Shown here: positions 47,101-58,576 of the stretch, piece by piece
How positions within the stretch are numbered: the first letter of the stretch is position 1
Layout of the letters: each line of letters starts with the position of its first letter
DNA from: Neoceratodus forsteri
Lineage: Eukaryota > Chordata > Ceratodontiformes > Ceratodontidae
Length of the DNA: 64,000 bases
Assembly: GCA_016271365.2 (NCBI GenBank)
Contig: CM028130.1
Location: 468,195,501 to 468,259,500 of the forward strand
Reading direction: 5' to 3'
Translations under genes and position numbers: made by a program
Notes under the pieces: generated by a model
Database searches by the model: none
What the model was told of the DNA's origin: nothing
Seen by the model: only the letters and a program-made list of their open reading frames with translations

Positions 47101-48640
47101 ACTCCTAGCAGTTCTCTGGGAGGAGGGAGGCAAGGCGCACACCCCTTACTTAGGTCGAAAGACTGGAGAACCAAGGACCCGACCAACATCCCGGCATGAC
47201 CCAAGGTCGATGTGGAAGGGGAACAGTAAGCCTGCTTCCAGGCAGAAGCCCTGCGGATATCCTGGACTGAAGTATCCTCGGAAGCAGCCACTGATGCAGC
47301 GGAAGGGCGGGTAAAATGAGCACTTATCCCTTCGGGAGGCTCCATGCCCGCCCACCCATTGCGGAGACCTATGCAGGAGGTGGCCCACCCGCTCGTCATC
47401 CGCTTGGCTGCAGGTCTGCCAGGTGCGGCTCTAGCATAGATGATAAACAGCTGGTGAACCTATCCCAAACTTCAGCCTTACACTCTCTGGGTAGGTGAGC
47501 GTTAAATAGGGTCCCATGGAACCTATATGCGGCCTCCGAGGTGTGATTGGAGATGAACCCCGGCAGAGACAATACCCAGATGGGGAAGACTCTGCCGCCG
47601 CCTTCAGAAGGAACTCCGGGTGGGGCGCAGGACAACCTTGTCCCTGTGGAAGACCAGATAGCAAGATTCAAAGGAGTGCCTGGAACTCTCCCCTCCTTCT
47701 GGATGGCAGAGTAGCCCCAAAAAGGTGTTCTTCCACAACAGGTGGGGGGAAACTCACACCTGTGCAATGGTTCGAACGGCTTGCCCGTGAGCTAAGCCCA
47801 TACCAGCACAGGTCCCACAGAAATGGGGATACTCTCCCCCAAAGGGGAGGTGTGATCGAGGCCTAGAGAAGGGCCAGACCACCTCATCTGCGCCACCGAC
47901 TGCCTTCCGGCCTGTGCCCGGAAGACAGGGGTGATCAACAGAAGCACCTAGAGGGTCATCGGCTGAAGCCCTAGTTCAAAGAACGGACCGCAGACGGTCC
48001 GGAATGCTCGCCCAGGGACAAGAGAGGGGCCAGGCCCTATCCCATCATCAAATGGAGAAGGCGAGCATGTTGGCCGACCTCTAGCAGAACGCCTTGAAAC
48101 ATCGAGGACCTTGCCAGAGGACCCAAGACCTGGCCCCTAGCTGCACAGGGACCAGGCCTTCAGGTGTGGGGATTGAAGGTCCAGATGGAAACTTTCCCCT
48201 GAAAACAGAAATCAGGACCGGGCGGACTGGAATCCGCCTCGGGAGCCTGGGGCTGAGACTGAGGAGAGCTGAATACCAGAGCTGGAATCCAGTCTGGGGC
48301 TACCAACATCGCCTGCACCTAGTCCCTCCTCTCCTTGCCTGTAGGTCAAGAGAAATGGGGGAGAGGCGTGGAAGGGCCCGGGGTCAGCGGCCTCGATGGC
48401 ATCCCCTACAGCAACCTTGCTGAGGGGGCGGGCATGAAACAGTCTCAGCCTCGTATTCTCCCTGGAGGGAGGAGGGAGAAGATCCTGTGCTACCTCCGAC
48501 AGGGGAGACCACTTGAGAGGCGCAGCCTATGTCCAGCTTAGGGCATCAGCCAGGGAGTTGGAGGCTCCTGCCATCAAATGGCTGGGAAACCACCTCCGAC
48601 TGCGCGAAAAACCCAAAGCGGAGAACCTCCTTATGCTGAG
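47101..48640 (-). pseudogene. Tyrosine recombinase of the DIRS-like element
   Basis: This recombinase integrates the circular DIRS DNA. On the minus strand, near 47,650, is DKVVLRP followed in another frame by HPEFLLKAAAES. In frame 47,399-47,091 is PPEGISAHFTRPSAASVAAS, then SVQDIRRASAWK, which fits the C-terminal catalytic H-x-x-R motif at 47,307-47,321 and the helix after it. The histidine and arginine are present. The catalytic tyrosine region is degraded (STSTLGH where an RHY-type motif is usual). Other frames are broken. Confidence 0.65.
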
Positions 48641-49820
48641 GCAAGGGGCTCGACCGAACCTGGCGGGGTAGGTAGCACATGGTTGTGGTGTTGTCCACAT
48701 GGACTTAAACCACTAGACCCCGCACAAACGGAGTGAGCAGTGCAAGCTAAGCGGCCCGCCTGGAGCTCCAGCGGGTAGGAAGGACATCAGGACTCCCGAG
48801 AGGACCAGAGGCGAAGCACTCTGTATTCCCCTAGATGGGTACCCCCACCCATCCAAGAAGCATCGGTCGGAGAAGACCGTCGACTCAGGGTGGACAAACA
48901 GGATGTTCTCCTGCAGGAGCTGGAACGGTCCGAGGGGGAGCGTTCCCCTAACTCCTGGGCTGTAGTCACGAACTGGTCCGAGGAATGCAGCACTGTGACC
49001 GCTGGCTGGCCCATCCCCACTAGGGGAACACATGAACCAGCGGGTCAAACAGACCACGCTGGAGCTGGCCACCATGAGGCCCAGAAGGTGCAGGAGATCC
49101 TGGCAGGGTGCAATTGACCAGTCAGACCTGACTAGGTAAGGGAGGAAGAACCTCAGCCCTGTCCACCAGGAGCCGAGCTCGGACTCAAGAGTCGAGCCTA
49201 GTCCCGAAGAAGCATCACCCGCTAAGACATGAGTTCCAACGTGGCTCCGGTAAAGGGAGACCAGTCTGAGCCTGGAAGGGTCGTAATCAGGCCACCATCC
49301 GGGTGGGGTTATGCGGGACCCCTCAATGCCGCAGAAACTGCTGAGCAGAGAACAAAGGGTCTGTCAGGAACTCGTAGGGAGATCTCCCACTTAGGAAAGG
49401 GAGGAGTCTCCCAAGAAACGGACGGAACAAGGAGTAAGTACATCCTGGAGACCCAGAAAGAAGCCGCACACCTCGTTCTGAGGATGGGATATCTGGCAGA
49501 GAGACCATCCAGGCATGCAGAAGGATGGGGCGCAAGCCCCCCCCCGTCCGTTTGAGACCAGGAATACCTGGACACAAACCCAGGGTCAGAAGGAGGGTCC
49601 ACCACCTTCCTGATCACCTCTAATTAGAGGGCCAGGCAAGTCGGCTCAGTGGGCCAACGAAGAGGCTGTGGACCCAATATACCCGTGGGGCAATGGCTCT
49701 AAAAGGGAAAAAAACTGCTCGCAACCCACGACAGGACCTACCCTAAGCACCAAGAGGAAGAGGTGTGGAGCAGTCCCCACACGGGGAAACCTGGACAGGG
49801 ATGACGGGGCTGGGGACAGC
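48641..49820 (-). pseudogene. RT and RNase H of the DIRS-like element
   Basis: On the minus strand, near 49,560, is FVSRYSWSQTDGG, and in the overlapping frame VPKRTGG then LRPIL, the first RT block. A recognisable RNase H block lies at 48,830-48,900: TVFSDRCFLDGWGY in one frame, with SPTDASWMGGGTHLGEY in the next. A VHVDNTTT-like motif lies near 48,690. Frame changes occur every few hundred bases. I cannot place the RT catalytic box with confidence. Identification rests on order and on the DIRS-type RNase H block. Confidence 0.65.
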
Positions 49821-52100
49821 ACCCCTTAGCCCATCACTGAGCAGGCTTGACGGAGGAAGAGGCCGAGGGGGCTCTCGGATCCCTACCTCCCTGCTTCCTT
49901 TTGGAGGAAGACGCTGGTCTGGCGACAGGCCGCCCAGCGCATGCCTGCTGGCCCTCATGCTGGGCCAGCCGAGCCACAGGGGCTGGGGGGCAAAGGGGCT
50001 TACGCAAAGGCTGTCGGCTGCCCTTGTCCTTCCGGGCAGGAGTGACCGAGTCTGGAGTGGCATCGGACTTCTCGGGCCCCTGGAGGTGTCCCTCCACTCC
50101 AGGGCCAAAAAGGTCAGTCCCCAAGAAGGGAATGTCCGCCAACTTGTGCTGGGTTTCCAAAGAGAAGGAGGATAACCTCAGCCACGCCCTGCGGCGCATG
50201 GCCACTGCGGCCACCACTGATCTGGCTCAGGAGTCACCCAGATCCAGAGCCATCTGGAGCTGCTGTTTCACCACCGCCCTACCCTGGTCCCGCACCCGCC
50301 AGACCGTGGTCCACAGGTCAGCTGGGAGATGAGGGAGGACTTCATCCAGGGAGCCCAAAAGGGCATGGGAGAAGTGTGCCATCAGTGCCGCCGAGCTGGC
50401 CTGTCAGAAGCCTAGGGAGGACGCAGCGCAAACCTTGCGCCCGACAAAGTCCATCCTTTTGGACTCCTTGTCAGGGGCCCCATCCACATCCCTAGCATTT
50501 CCAAAATATTGGAAAACATTGTCGGTAACTACCCCTTCAGCCGAGGGGTGTTCCGAGAAAACGGGCAGAGAACCGACAGGGACAGGGTACTTCCTGGCCA
50601 CCCTGGCTGAGGGCGCAGGGCAGGAAGTAGGCCACCGCCAGAGCTCCAAGGCTGGGCCCACAACTGCCTCAGCCAACGGGAAGGCCTCTGAGGGTGAGCC
50701 CCCTCAGTCATGAATTTCCGTAAGGGAGTAAGGGGCCCATTTGAAAACGGGCTCGAGCTGCATCCCGGTGAATTCCGAGATGAGCTGGAGCAGACCCATA
50801 AAGGACGATGGGCTGTCATCCACAGAATTTTCCGGGGAAGACCCTGGGTCCTCCCTGCTAGGAAACATAGCGGAGTCGAATTCGGGCTCCGAGGGGTCTG
50901 CAAAAAGCTGCCACAGGCCTGAGTCACTCTTTGTCCGCCGTGGGCGGCCGGGAGTGAGAGGAACAAATAACCTGCGGGACAGGTCATGGCCCGGCCTGGG
51001 TTCCACCGAGGACAGTGGGGCAGCAGGGATTGGACGAGCAACCGGCCCCGGAGAGGGCACCTCAACTGCCTCGAGCGGCTGCGTTGGCCAACCTGGCGCC
51101 GGCTGCTTACTAGCCAGAGAATGAATCGGGGTAGATTGATTCCCGGACAACAACAGCTGCTGCCACTTAGACTCCTCGTAACGTCAACGCCAACGGCATC
51201 GAAGCCACTCCTCATCCGAGGAGGGTGACGAGGAAGAACAGCAATGCCACTTGACTCGGTGCCCCGACCGAGAACGCCGAGGTCGGCGTGAGTGGCTAGA
51301 CCGAGATGAGGACTGAGACCGAGATCCAAATCCTCAGGGGAACCGAGGGCAGGCCTGGGAAGGAGTGGAGCATGCCCGCTCCTCCTTCGGCTCGGAAGAA
51401 AAGGCCGAGGACTGCCAACCCAAAGGTACCGGCAGAACCTCAGCCTCCACCTGGGGAACCAGCGAAGGGATGGCGGCACTAGCAGAAGACAGCCCAGATG
51501 ACGGGTAGAGAGGCTCGGCCACGTCGACGGGGGTCCTGGCCGGCTGACCTGATGGGGACACTGTGACGCCAGTGGCCAAAGCCTCATCCTCGACCGAAGT
51601 CGAGCGTCAACCAGCAGGGGAGGGGGAACTCTCCCGCTCCCTCCGGAGCCGATGAAGGGACTTAGCCTGTGGCCCCCTAGACTTGGGCTGAGAGGCAGGT
51701 CCCAAAGGTCCCTCTCCCTTCAAGGAAAGGGACTGGCGAAGCTCCTTGAATGAAGCTGCATGAGGAGAACCCAAGGAGAGTGGGATAAGCGCCGTGACAA
51801 GGAAGAGGGAGGGGAGGCCACCCCTTCCCCAGAGGGAAGAAGATCAAGCTGCTCAGAAACAGCCGATGCGGACGCTGCCCGATGATCCGAGGAGTTTTCC
51901 GGAGTGGGAAAAATTACCTGGCGCCCAAGCCCCGAACGGGCCGCGTGGTTCTCCAGAGAGCTGGTCAAAAGAGCACAACAAAACTCGCAGAGCTGAGGAT
52001 CATGATCCAGGTCAAGGCAGTAAACGCACGTGAAGTGCGGGTCTCTCCTGGAGGAATTGACCGGGCGCCTCTCGGGGCCGGAAAAAGAATGAGCCATCAC
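49821..52100 (-). pseudogene. gag-like ORF of the DIRS-like element
   Basis: Read from 52,100 down, the first frame (to 51,720) has a cysteine cluster (CVYCLDLDHDPQLCEFC) at about 51,978-52,028, as in DIRS gag. A long Ser/Pro/Arg-rich region follows (51,590-50,530). Frame 50,217-49,834 encodes AWLRLSSFSLETQHKLADIP and FLGTDLFGPGVE, a conserved C-terminal block of DIRS gag. GC-rich codon use gives misleading open frames on the plus strand. Several frameshifts occur. Confidence 0.7.
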
Positions 52101-52253
52101 CGCAGTGAAGAAGAAAGGATCGAAGTTTCAGAAAACTTCCAAATGATTTCGAAGACCGAAATTTCCAGGAACCAGTCGAAAATGCAGAGCACTAAGGAGG
52201 GAACCTGAGCTTCCAAGCGGTAAGGAAGATCTGGAGTCATGGGGCGGAGCCAA

Positions 52254-52356
52254 GAGTTTTACCACCCGGGTGGGTGGGAGGAGCCAGCTTGAAGACCTTC
52301 CGGCAAGATTTAAAGCGGCAAGGAACCTGCCAATAAGTGTGGATGAACAACATATC
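52254..52356. repeat. DIRS-like inverted terminal repeat, right
   Basis: It starts GAGTTTTACCACCCGGGTGG and ends GGATGAACAACATATCCAT. It pairs with 46,826-46,927. Confidence 0.9.
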
Positions 52357-52369
52357 CATGTCTCTAGAA

Positions 52370-52382
52370 CAACCCACTACTA
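52370..52382. repeat. Last fragment of the 63/66-bp minisatellite
   Basis: CAACCCACTACTA continues the array interrupted by the DIRS element. The LINE-X tail starts immediately after, and the array is not seen again. Confidence 0.7.
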
Positions 52383-54262
52383 TTTTTTATTTTATTTTAT
52401 TTTATTAAAGTCTCAGATTACAACCTTTGAGCTATATGTTCATTTACAAATGTTCCACGTCAGAGCGAGAACAGAATAAAATGTAGTCAAATAACAGTAT
52501 ATGGTATAATAGCATGTGAGAATTTTTTTTTTGCACAAAGGAAACAATAAGGCAAAAAATATTACAAAACATGATCATGTTGCAGATTAATACAGTAATA
52601 AAGAAATTCAAGACAGCAATAAAGATCACAAAAAATGTTTAAATAACAAGAACAACTGGCAGTAGGTGAAAATGGGATAAGCATGTTAGAGGGACTTGGA
52701 AATGGGCAGTAGTGAGAGGGGAGTTGTGGGGGAGGTCAGTAGGAGACAGGATTGAGGTTAGGGGGAGAGAGTGGGGTGGGGAGCCAGAGTGCAATCTTGG
52801 GATGACCAGTGGGTTATAAGAACTAGGCAGAGGTGAGTGGGAGTGGGGGGGGGAGATAACTGACCAATCGAAGTGTGGAAAGCACCTCAGTAAATGAATG
52901 GGGCAGTAAGGATGAAGAAAAAGGGGGACAGTGGAGGGAGGGGAGGAAGGAATGTAGAGGGGTAGAGGCATGAGAGTAAAAAAACAGTGTAAGTACTAGG
53001 TATGTTGGAAGCGCTGGTTAGGAGGTGGGTGTAGCGGGGGGGAAGGCGGAGGAGAGGCAGGAGAGAAAACCATTATAAGTGCTATATTGATTGGAAGGGC
53101 TGGATAAAGAAGAGGGGAGTGAGCAAAAAAGAAAGAAAAATAGAGAGGTATGCTGTGGAATTTGAGAGTCGTTACAAGGGGTAGGACAGGGAGATAATGC
53201 AGGAGGTAGGGAGTGGGGCAGGAAATGCATACTTGGATAACCATACAATGTACCTGAGGTGTGGGAAGTGGGGGGGAGTAAGAACCAGAGCAAGGGGGGA
53301 TTTGTCCGAGCAGTCGCATCTTCCAAGGCCATAAAGGTGTCATTTTAGATAATGTTTGAATGGCCCGAGTTTGCAGTCATTTAGGATGTTGGCCGGGAGC
53401 TCATTGAGCCAGAGTGCAGCCTTGTAGGAGAAGGCCCTTTGGGCCAGAGCCATGTGACAAAATGGGACATGCAACGAGTTCTTGGCCTTGTCTCTGGTCT
53501 AGTGAGAGTTGTGTGCAGGTTGGAGTAAATTTTGAATGGTTTTCAGGGTCATAACTAGTAGGGCTTTTTTTCCAAGAAGTCAGACTTGGTACTGAACTCA
53601 TTCATGTAGGTTGAGCCACTTTGTTTGGGCGTAGAGGCCGCATGTGTATATCTTGGCACCTGCACTTACCACCAGCCTACAGGTCTTATTTAATATGGTT
53701 CTAACATGTTTCAGTGCAGTATTCCTGGCTGAGCTGTACACCATGAGGCCGTAATCTACAATGGAAAGAATGGAGCTGTTTACTGCTAGTGAGATAGCAT
53801 CATCAGTCAGGTAGGAGCAGTGCCTGTAGAGCAGTCCTAACCTGGTGTTGACTATTCTTACAGCTTGATCAATGTGCTGTGTATAGGAGTGGGAGCTGTC
53901 TAGGGTAATCCCCAGATATTTAAAGGTGTTCACTTGTTCCAATGGCTCATCTTTACTGTTGTTGATAGTAAGGTGGCAAGATTTTTTCTTGCTCTGGTGG
54001 TTATAGAACAACATTGTTTTCATTTTTTTGTAGTTTGGGAGAAGTTTGTTCTGAGTGAACCACTCCTTGATGCTAGATAAACTCTCCTGTAGTTCGTTAG
54101 TTAAGGTTATTAGGTGGGAGCTGCTTGCATAAATGACAGCATCATCCGTGTGTAGGAGAAGCTTGGCTGGGCAGTTCTTAGGAAGAAAAATGAGAAAAAG
54201 GCTAAACAATAGCAGACCAAGGACTGATCCCTGGGGTACCCCAAATATTACCTTCCTTTCTT
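52383..54262 (-). pseudogene. LINE-X copy 3 (3' half, minus strand)
   Basis: This is the longest copy of the family. Read downward, a PQGSVLGLLLF block starts near 54,250. The frame 54,209-53,598 gives LLLHTDDAVIYASSS, whose xTDD box is the RT active site, then LQESLSSIKEWFTQNKLLPN, FKYLGITLDSSHSYTQHID and NTRLGLLYRHCSYL. C-terminal residues continue to 53,400, then a purine-rich 3' UTR and the T-rich end (A-rich in its own sense) at 52,383. The RT style fits the Jockey/CR1/I side of LINEs; I do not name the clade. The frame is intact for 203 codons. Confidence 0.8.
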
Positions 54263-55064
54263 CCTAGAGTCACTACTGCATCGGAATTCGTTAAAATTCC
54301 AATAAAATGCATTCATTTTCCATTAATTTTATGTGAACCCATTAATTTATCCCATTAAATCTTGTCTAATGGGAAATTTGTCCTCCCATTAAATTTCCAT
54401 TAATTGTTATGGTTTCATGGGTGAAAACCATTAACCTACTTATCCAAGGCATTAATTAACCATTACCACCATCCATTAAATATTTAACTGGTGTTGTACG
54501 TCCATTAAATTCCATTTAATGTACAGTCAATGGCATTTTTTACACCCATTAAAACATAGCAACAAGCTTTTAATAGCCATTAAAATGTCATAAGCTAGCT
54601 TCATTGCCATGAAAATTATCCTTGTGGTCAGTAAATACATTAATGGCCATTAAATGTCTTCAGCTGAGAGTTTAATGATCAGGAAAATGACATGCTTTTC
54701 TGCTAATACATTAATGGGCATTACAATGGCCATTAATGTCTTCAGCTTAGAGTTTAATGGTCATGAAAATGACATGCTTTTCCGCTAATAACCATTAAAA
54801 CTGAGAAATAAGCTTTTCGTTGTCATAAAAATGATACCTGTTCGTACTACGCCAATACGTTAATGGCCACTAAAACTTTCCAAATGAGCTTTTCATTACC
54901 ATTAAACATTATGGTTATGTTGTGCCAATGCATTAATGGGCATTAAAAATAAATGTTCACCAATTAATGGCAATTGTATGTATCAAATATATTTTCCCCT
55001 TTATTTCCATAGGACTGACTGGACTTTGACCTGTGCTTATATCAGATAAGTATACTTTTATTAT
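54263..55064. repeat. CATTAA-rich segment
   Basis: About 700 bp, to about 54,970, are packed with the motif CATTAA or its variants (for example AATGGCCATTAAAATG). It looks like a degenerate short-period or composite repeat: AATGGGCATTA and TTAATGGCCATTAA recur every 60-130 bp near 54,590-54,960. The last 100 bp are unassigned. Confidence 0.6.
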
Positions 55065-58000
55065 GTTTGCTAACTCATGTGCAAGAAACATTATGTGACA
55101 GCTTAGGAGAGAAGTGGGTTGGAGAGGTGCGGCAGTGTGGCATCCAACATCAGCATTGCATTTTGGGGCCTGGCCTTGGTGTACCAATGGAGGCACAGTG
55201 TGCTGATGACACTGGCTTCTAGAAGGTGCACCAAGTTGTAACATTTTCGCCGCAGCAATCACGTGCTGCCTCATCATTGCAGCCTCAGCGATTGCTGCAA
55301 TGAGGGCGCTACCGGTCAGCTGGACGGAACATTGCTGGTATGATATTGTTTGTGAACACGGCGGCGCGTTGCCGCCGTGTTCACAAACAATATTAAAGAG
55401 CCATAGTGCTGAGGGGGTGCCCAATCCCCCTCGGCAGCATATGCTCCTCCCCACAGATGTGTGTGTTTTTGCCAACAGGGGCCCCAATCCCCATCGGCAT
55501 CCATCCCCGGTGTTGACTTGCCAGCGGAGGAGCCTACTCCCGGTCGGCAGTAGTGTCCCACTCCCTGTGTGATGTTCTGATGGGGAAGCTCACTCCCCAT
55601 CTGCATCAGCCCCCCCTAAAGAGTAACGTGAGAGACCAGGGGGTACTCAATCCCCCTCGGCTCCTGCGCCCCCTCCCGCTTTTGTACCGACGGGGGTGCC
55701 CAATCCCCCATTGGCTACACCCCCCAAAAAAACAATGTTCAGGTGTCACACTGGGAGCCCACCCTAGCATGCCCAATGCCCCTGCAAAGGAAAAACCGTC
55801 CCGCGATTATTATTATTTATTTTTTTTTTACAACCTGTAAAACAAAAACAGTCCCTCACGGTCTCCCTGGCCCTTCCCCCCACATCCCGCACCCACCCAC
55901 TGCGCATCCTGCCTCCACACACCCTTCCCCCACACTTACCTCCAGAGTCCGATGTGATGATCTTCGGTGGACCAGGAACACATCTGCACTCTTTAAAGCC
56001 GACCGCGAACTGAGGAAATGCCGGTAAGATTTATAATGAGAAAGATAGGGTTTTTTCAACTTTTTAGCATATCTCAGGCATTTTTTGGAATTTTGGCACT
56101 AAATTTTCAACATGGGGTTTTTGGGACCCCTCCTCATGAATTCTGTCATTGTCATGGCATTAATCGGGCCCGAAGGGTGATTTCGTGGTCACTGCGCGGA
56201 ATCACCTTTTGGAACTGAGTAACGAAATAACAGTGCCAGTGTTCATGAGGTGGGCTCTCAAAAGCCTATATTGCAAATTTGGTGAAAAAATTCATAAAAA
56301 TGACTGTTTTACGAGCTTGCGTTGCGCAGTTCCTATGCACGCTTGTAAGTTCGCGAATTTGTAACATTTGCACTCCATATTTTCAACATTGCCATTTTAG
56401 CACACCTACTTATGAGCCGTACAGCTGTCATTTTTCACATCTCACCCAAAATGTGTTTCCGCCCATGTAGCGCACAATGGCACAGTCGATGTGCGAAATC
56501 AATGTATGGGACACATTAAGAGAATCACAGTGACACTGTTCATGAGCAGAGGTCTTAAAATGGCTATGTTGAAAATTTGGTGAAAAAATTCCTAAAAATG
56601 ACTGTGTCACGAGTGTGCGATGCGCAGTTCCTACGCATGCTTGTAACTTTGCGAATTTGTAACATTTGCACTCCAGATTTTCAACATTGCCATTTTATCA
56701 GACCTACTTATGAGCAGTACAGCTGTCATTTTTCACATCTCGCCCAAAATGTGCTTCCGCGCATGTAGCGCACAATGGCGCAGTCGGTGTGCAAAATCAA
56801 TGTGTAGGACAGCTTAAGAAAATCACAGTGACATTTTTCATGAGCAGAGGTCTTAAAATGGCTATGTTGAAAATTTGGTGGAAACATTCCTAACAATGAC
56901 TGTCTTACGAGCGTGCGTTGTGCAGTTCCTACACACGCTCATAACTGCGCGCATTTTTAGTATTTGCACTCCAGATTTTCAACATTGCCATTTTATCACA
57001 CCTACTTATGAGCAGTACAGCTGTCATTTTTCACATCTCGCCCAAAATGTGTTTCCGCGCATGTAGCGCACAATGGCACAGTCGGTGTGAGAAATCAATG
57101 TTTGGGACAGATTAAGAAAGTCACAGTGACACTGTTCATTAGCAGAGGTCCTAAAATGTCTATGTTGAAAAGTTGATGAGAAAAGTTCATTAAATGAGTG
57201 TGTTACGAGCGCGTGTTGCGCAGTTTCTGCACACGCTCGTACCTTCCCATATTTGCAATATTCTCACTCCAGATTGGCTACATTGCCATTTTTTTCTGTA
57301 CCTCCTTATGAATAGTACAGCTGTCATTTTTCACATCCTGGCCAAAATTTGTTTTCGCACTTCCAGCACAGAATGGCGTGGTCATTGTGGGAAATCCCTA
57401 TTTGGGACACATTACAAAAATCACAGTGACACTGTTCATTAGCAGAAGTCCTAAAATGCCTATGTTGAAAATTTTGTGATGGAAGTCCATAAAATGACTG
57501 TGCTACAAGTGTGCGTTGCGCAGTTTCCAAGCACGTTTATAACTTTGCACATCTGCAATATTTTCACTCCAGAGTTTCAACGTTGCCATTTTTCCACACC
57601 TCCTTGTGAACACTACAGCTGCCATTTTTCACATCCTGGTCAATATGTGTTTTTGTAGTTCCAGCGTAGAATACCGTGGTTGCTGTGGGAAATCAGTGTT
57701 CAGGACACAGTAACAAAATCACAGTGACACTGTTCATGACCACAGGTTGTTAAATGCCTATGTTGAAAATCTGGTGATGAAACTCCATAAAATGACTGTT
57801 ACGCACATGTGTTGCCCAGTTTCCACGTATGCTCAGAAGTGCAAGCATTTTTAATATTCCCAATATACATTTTCAACATTGCCATTTCTTCATACCTCCC
57901 TATGGATGGTACAGCTGTCATTCTTCACATCCTGCCCAATCTGTGTTTTCATACATGTGGTTCAGAATGCCACTGTCACTGTTGGAAATCAGTTTTCAGG

Positions 58001-58576
58001 ACATATTGACAAAATCACACTGTCGCTGTTCAAGAAATGCTTTCATGAGGTGGGGTCACAAAAGGCCATGTTCAAAATTTGTACTGTGAATACCAACAAA
58101 TGCCCGAGGCATTACAGTTTCTAACCATAACGTCCTACCCTGTACAGACAGACAGGCATCGGGGTGTGCCTTTGGATTGCCAGCTGTACTGCTCATGCCA
58201 TCCCACCCCCAACCCCCAGCCACTGATAGGCATCGAGGTGTACCTTGGACTTTTTGTCCCAAGACTTCACCCCATTCTCCTATGCTGCAACCATTTCAAC
58301 GTATGTCCTTATAGAATGGGGTGACTGTAAAGCCAAACACCCTAAGGCACAGCTCAACATGTGTCAGTGTCTGCAGAATAGGGTGAGGTGACATGGCTTG
58401 ACTGTCATGGGTGATGACCCAAAAACTTACCCCAAATCCTGTCCGTCTCTACAGGATGGAGGTGGGGTTCATGTGAAGTTCAGTACTTCACTGTCATTCC
58501 TATTCTGCATCTGTCTAACTCCTGCATTTCTAATGCTAATACCAGCAAGCAAACATTTGGCATTGACAAATGCTTG
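55065..58576 (+). mobile_element. Composite hairpin-repeat element, copy C (longest)
   Basis: It has the same orientation as A. The left end is GTTTGCTAACTCATGTGCAA, and the right end is CATTTGGCATTGACAAATG followed by CTTG. It contains a GC-rich block (55,230-55,780) with GGGGTGCCCAATCCCC-type repeats, the shared segment (55,930-56,220), six 298-bp units (56,270-58,075), and a right-hand part (58,080-58,560) not seen in A or B. The perfect palindrome GTGAACACGGCGGC / GCCGCCGTGTTCAC lies near 55,350-55,386. No transposase or RT was found. Confidence 0.75.
56270..58075 (+). repeat. 298-bp tandem units in element C
   Basis: The GTTGAA anchor is at 56,568, 56,866, 57,164, 57,464 and 57,762, with a diverged copy at 58,069. 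Spacing is 298, 298, 300, 298 and 307 bp. Each unit has the GC-rich inverted repeat. Divergence rises toward the right. Confidence 0.9.

Larger units (their letters stand above)
46783..52369 (-). mobile_element. DIRS-like tyrosine-recombinase retrotransposon (minus strand, degenerate)
   Basis: This is a complete DIRS-type architecture. Inverted terminal repeats lie at 46,826-46,927 and 52,254-52,356. An internal complementary region at 47,001-47,100 has one half complementary to the left terminus and the other half to the right terminus. Read on the minus strand, gag, RT, RNase H and tyrosine recombinase follow in order. There is no target duplication. The minisatellite unit reads through cleanly if the shared AA at the two junctions is counted once, as expected for recombinase-mediated insertion of a circular intermediate. 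Every coding part has stops and frameshifts. Confidence 0.88.

Noticed and set aside
50435..51228. Plus-strand GC-rich frames in the 48-52 kb block as genes
   Set aside because: They are shadows of the minus-strand DIRS gag region; none carries a motif, and the element structure explains the block.
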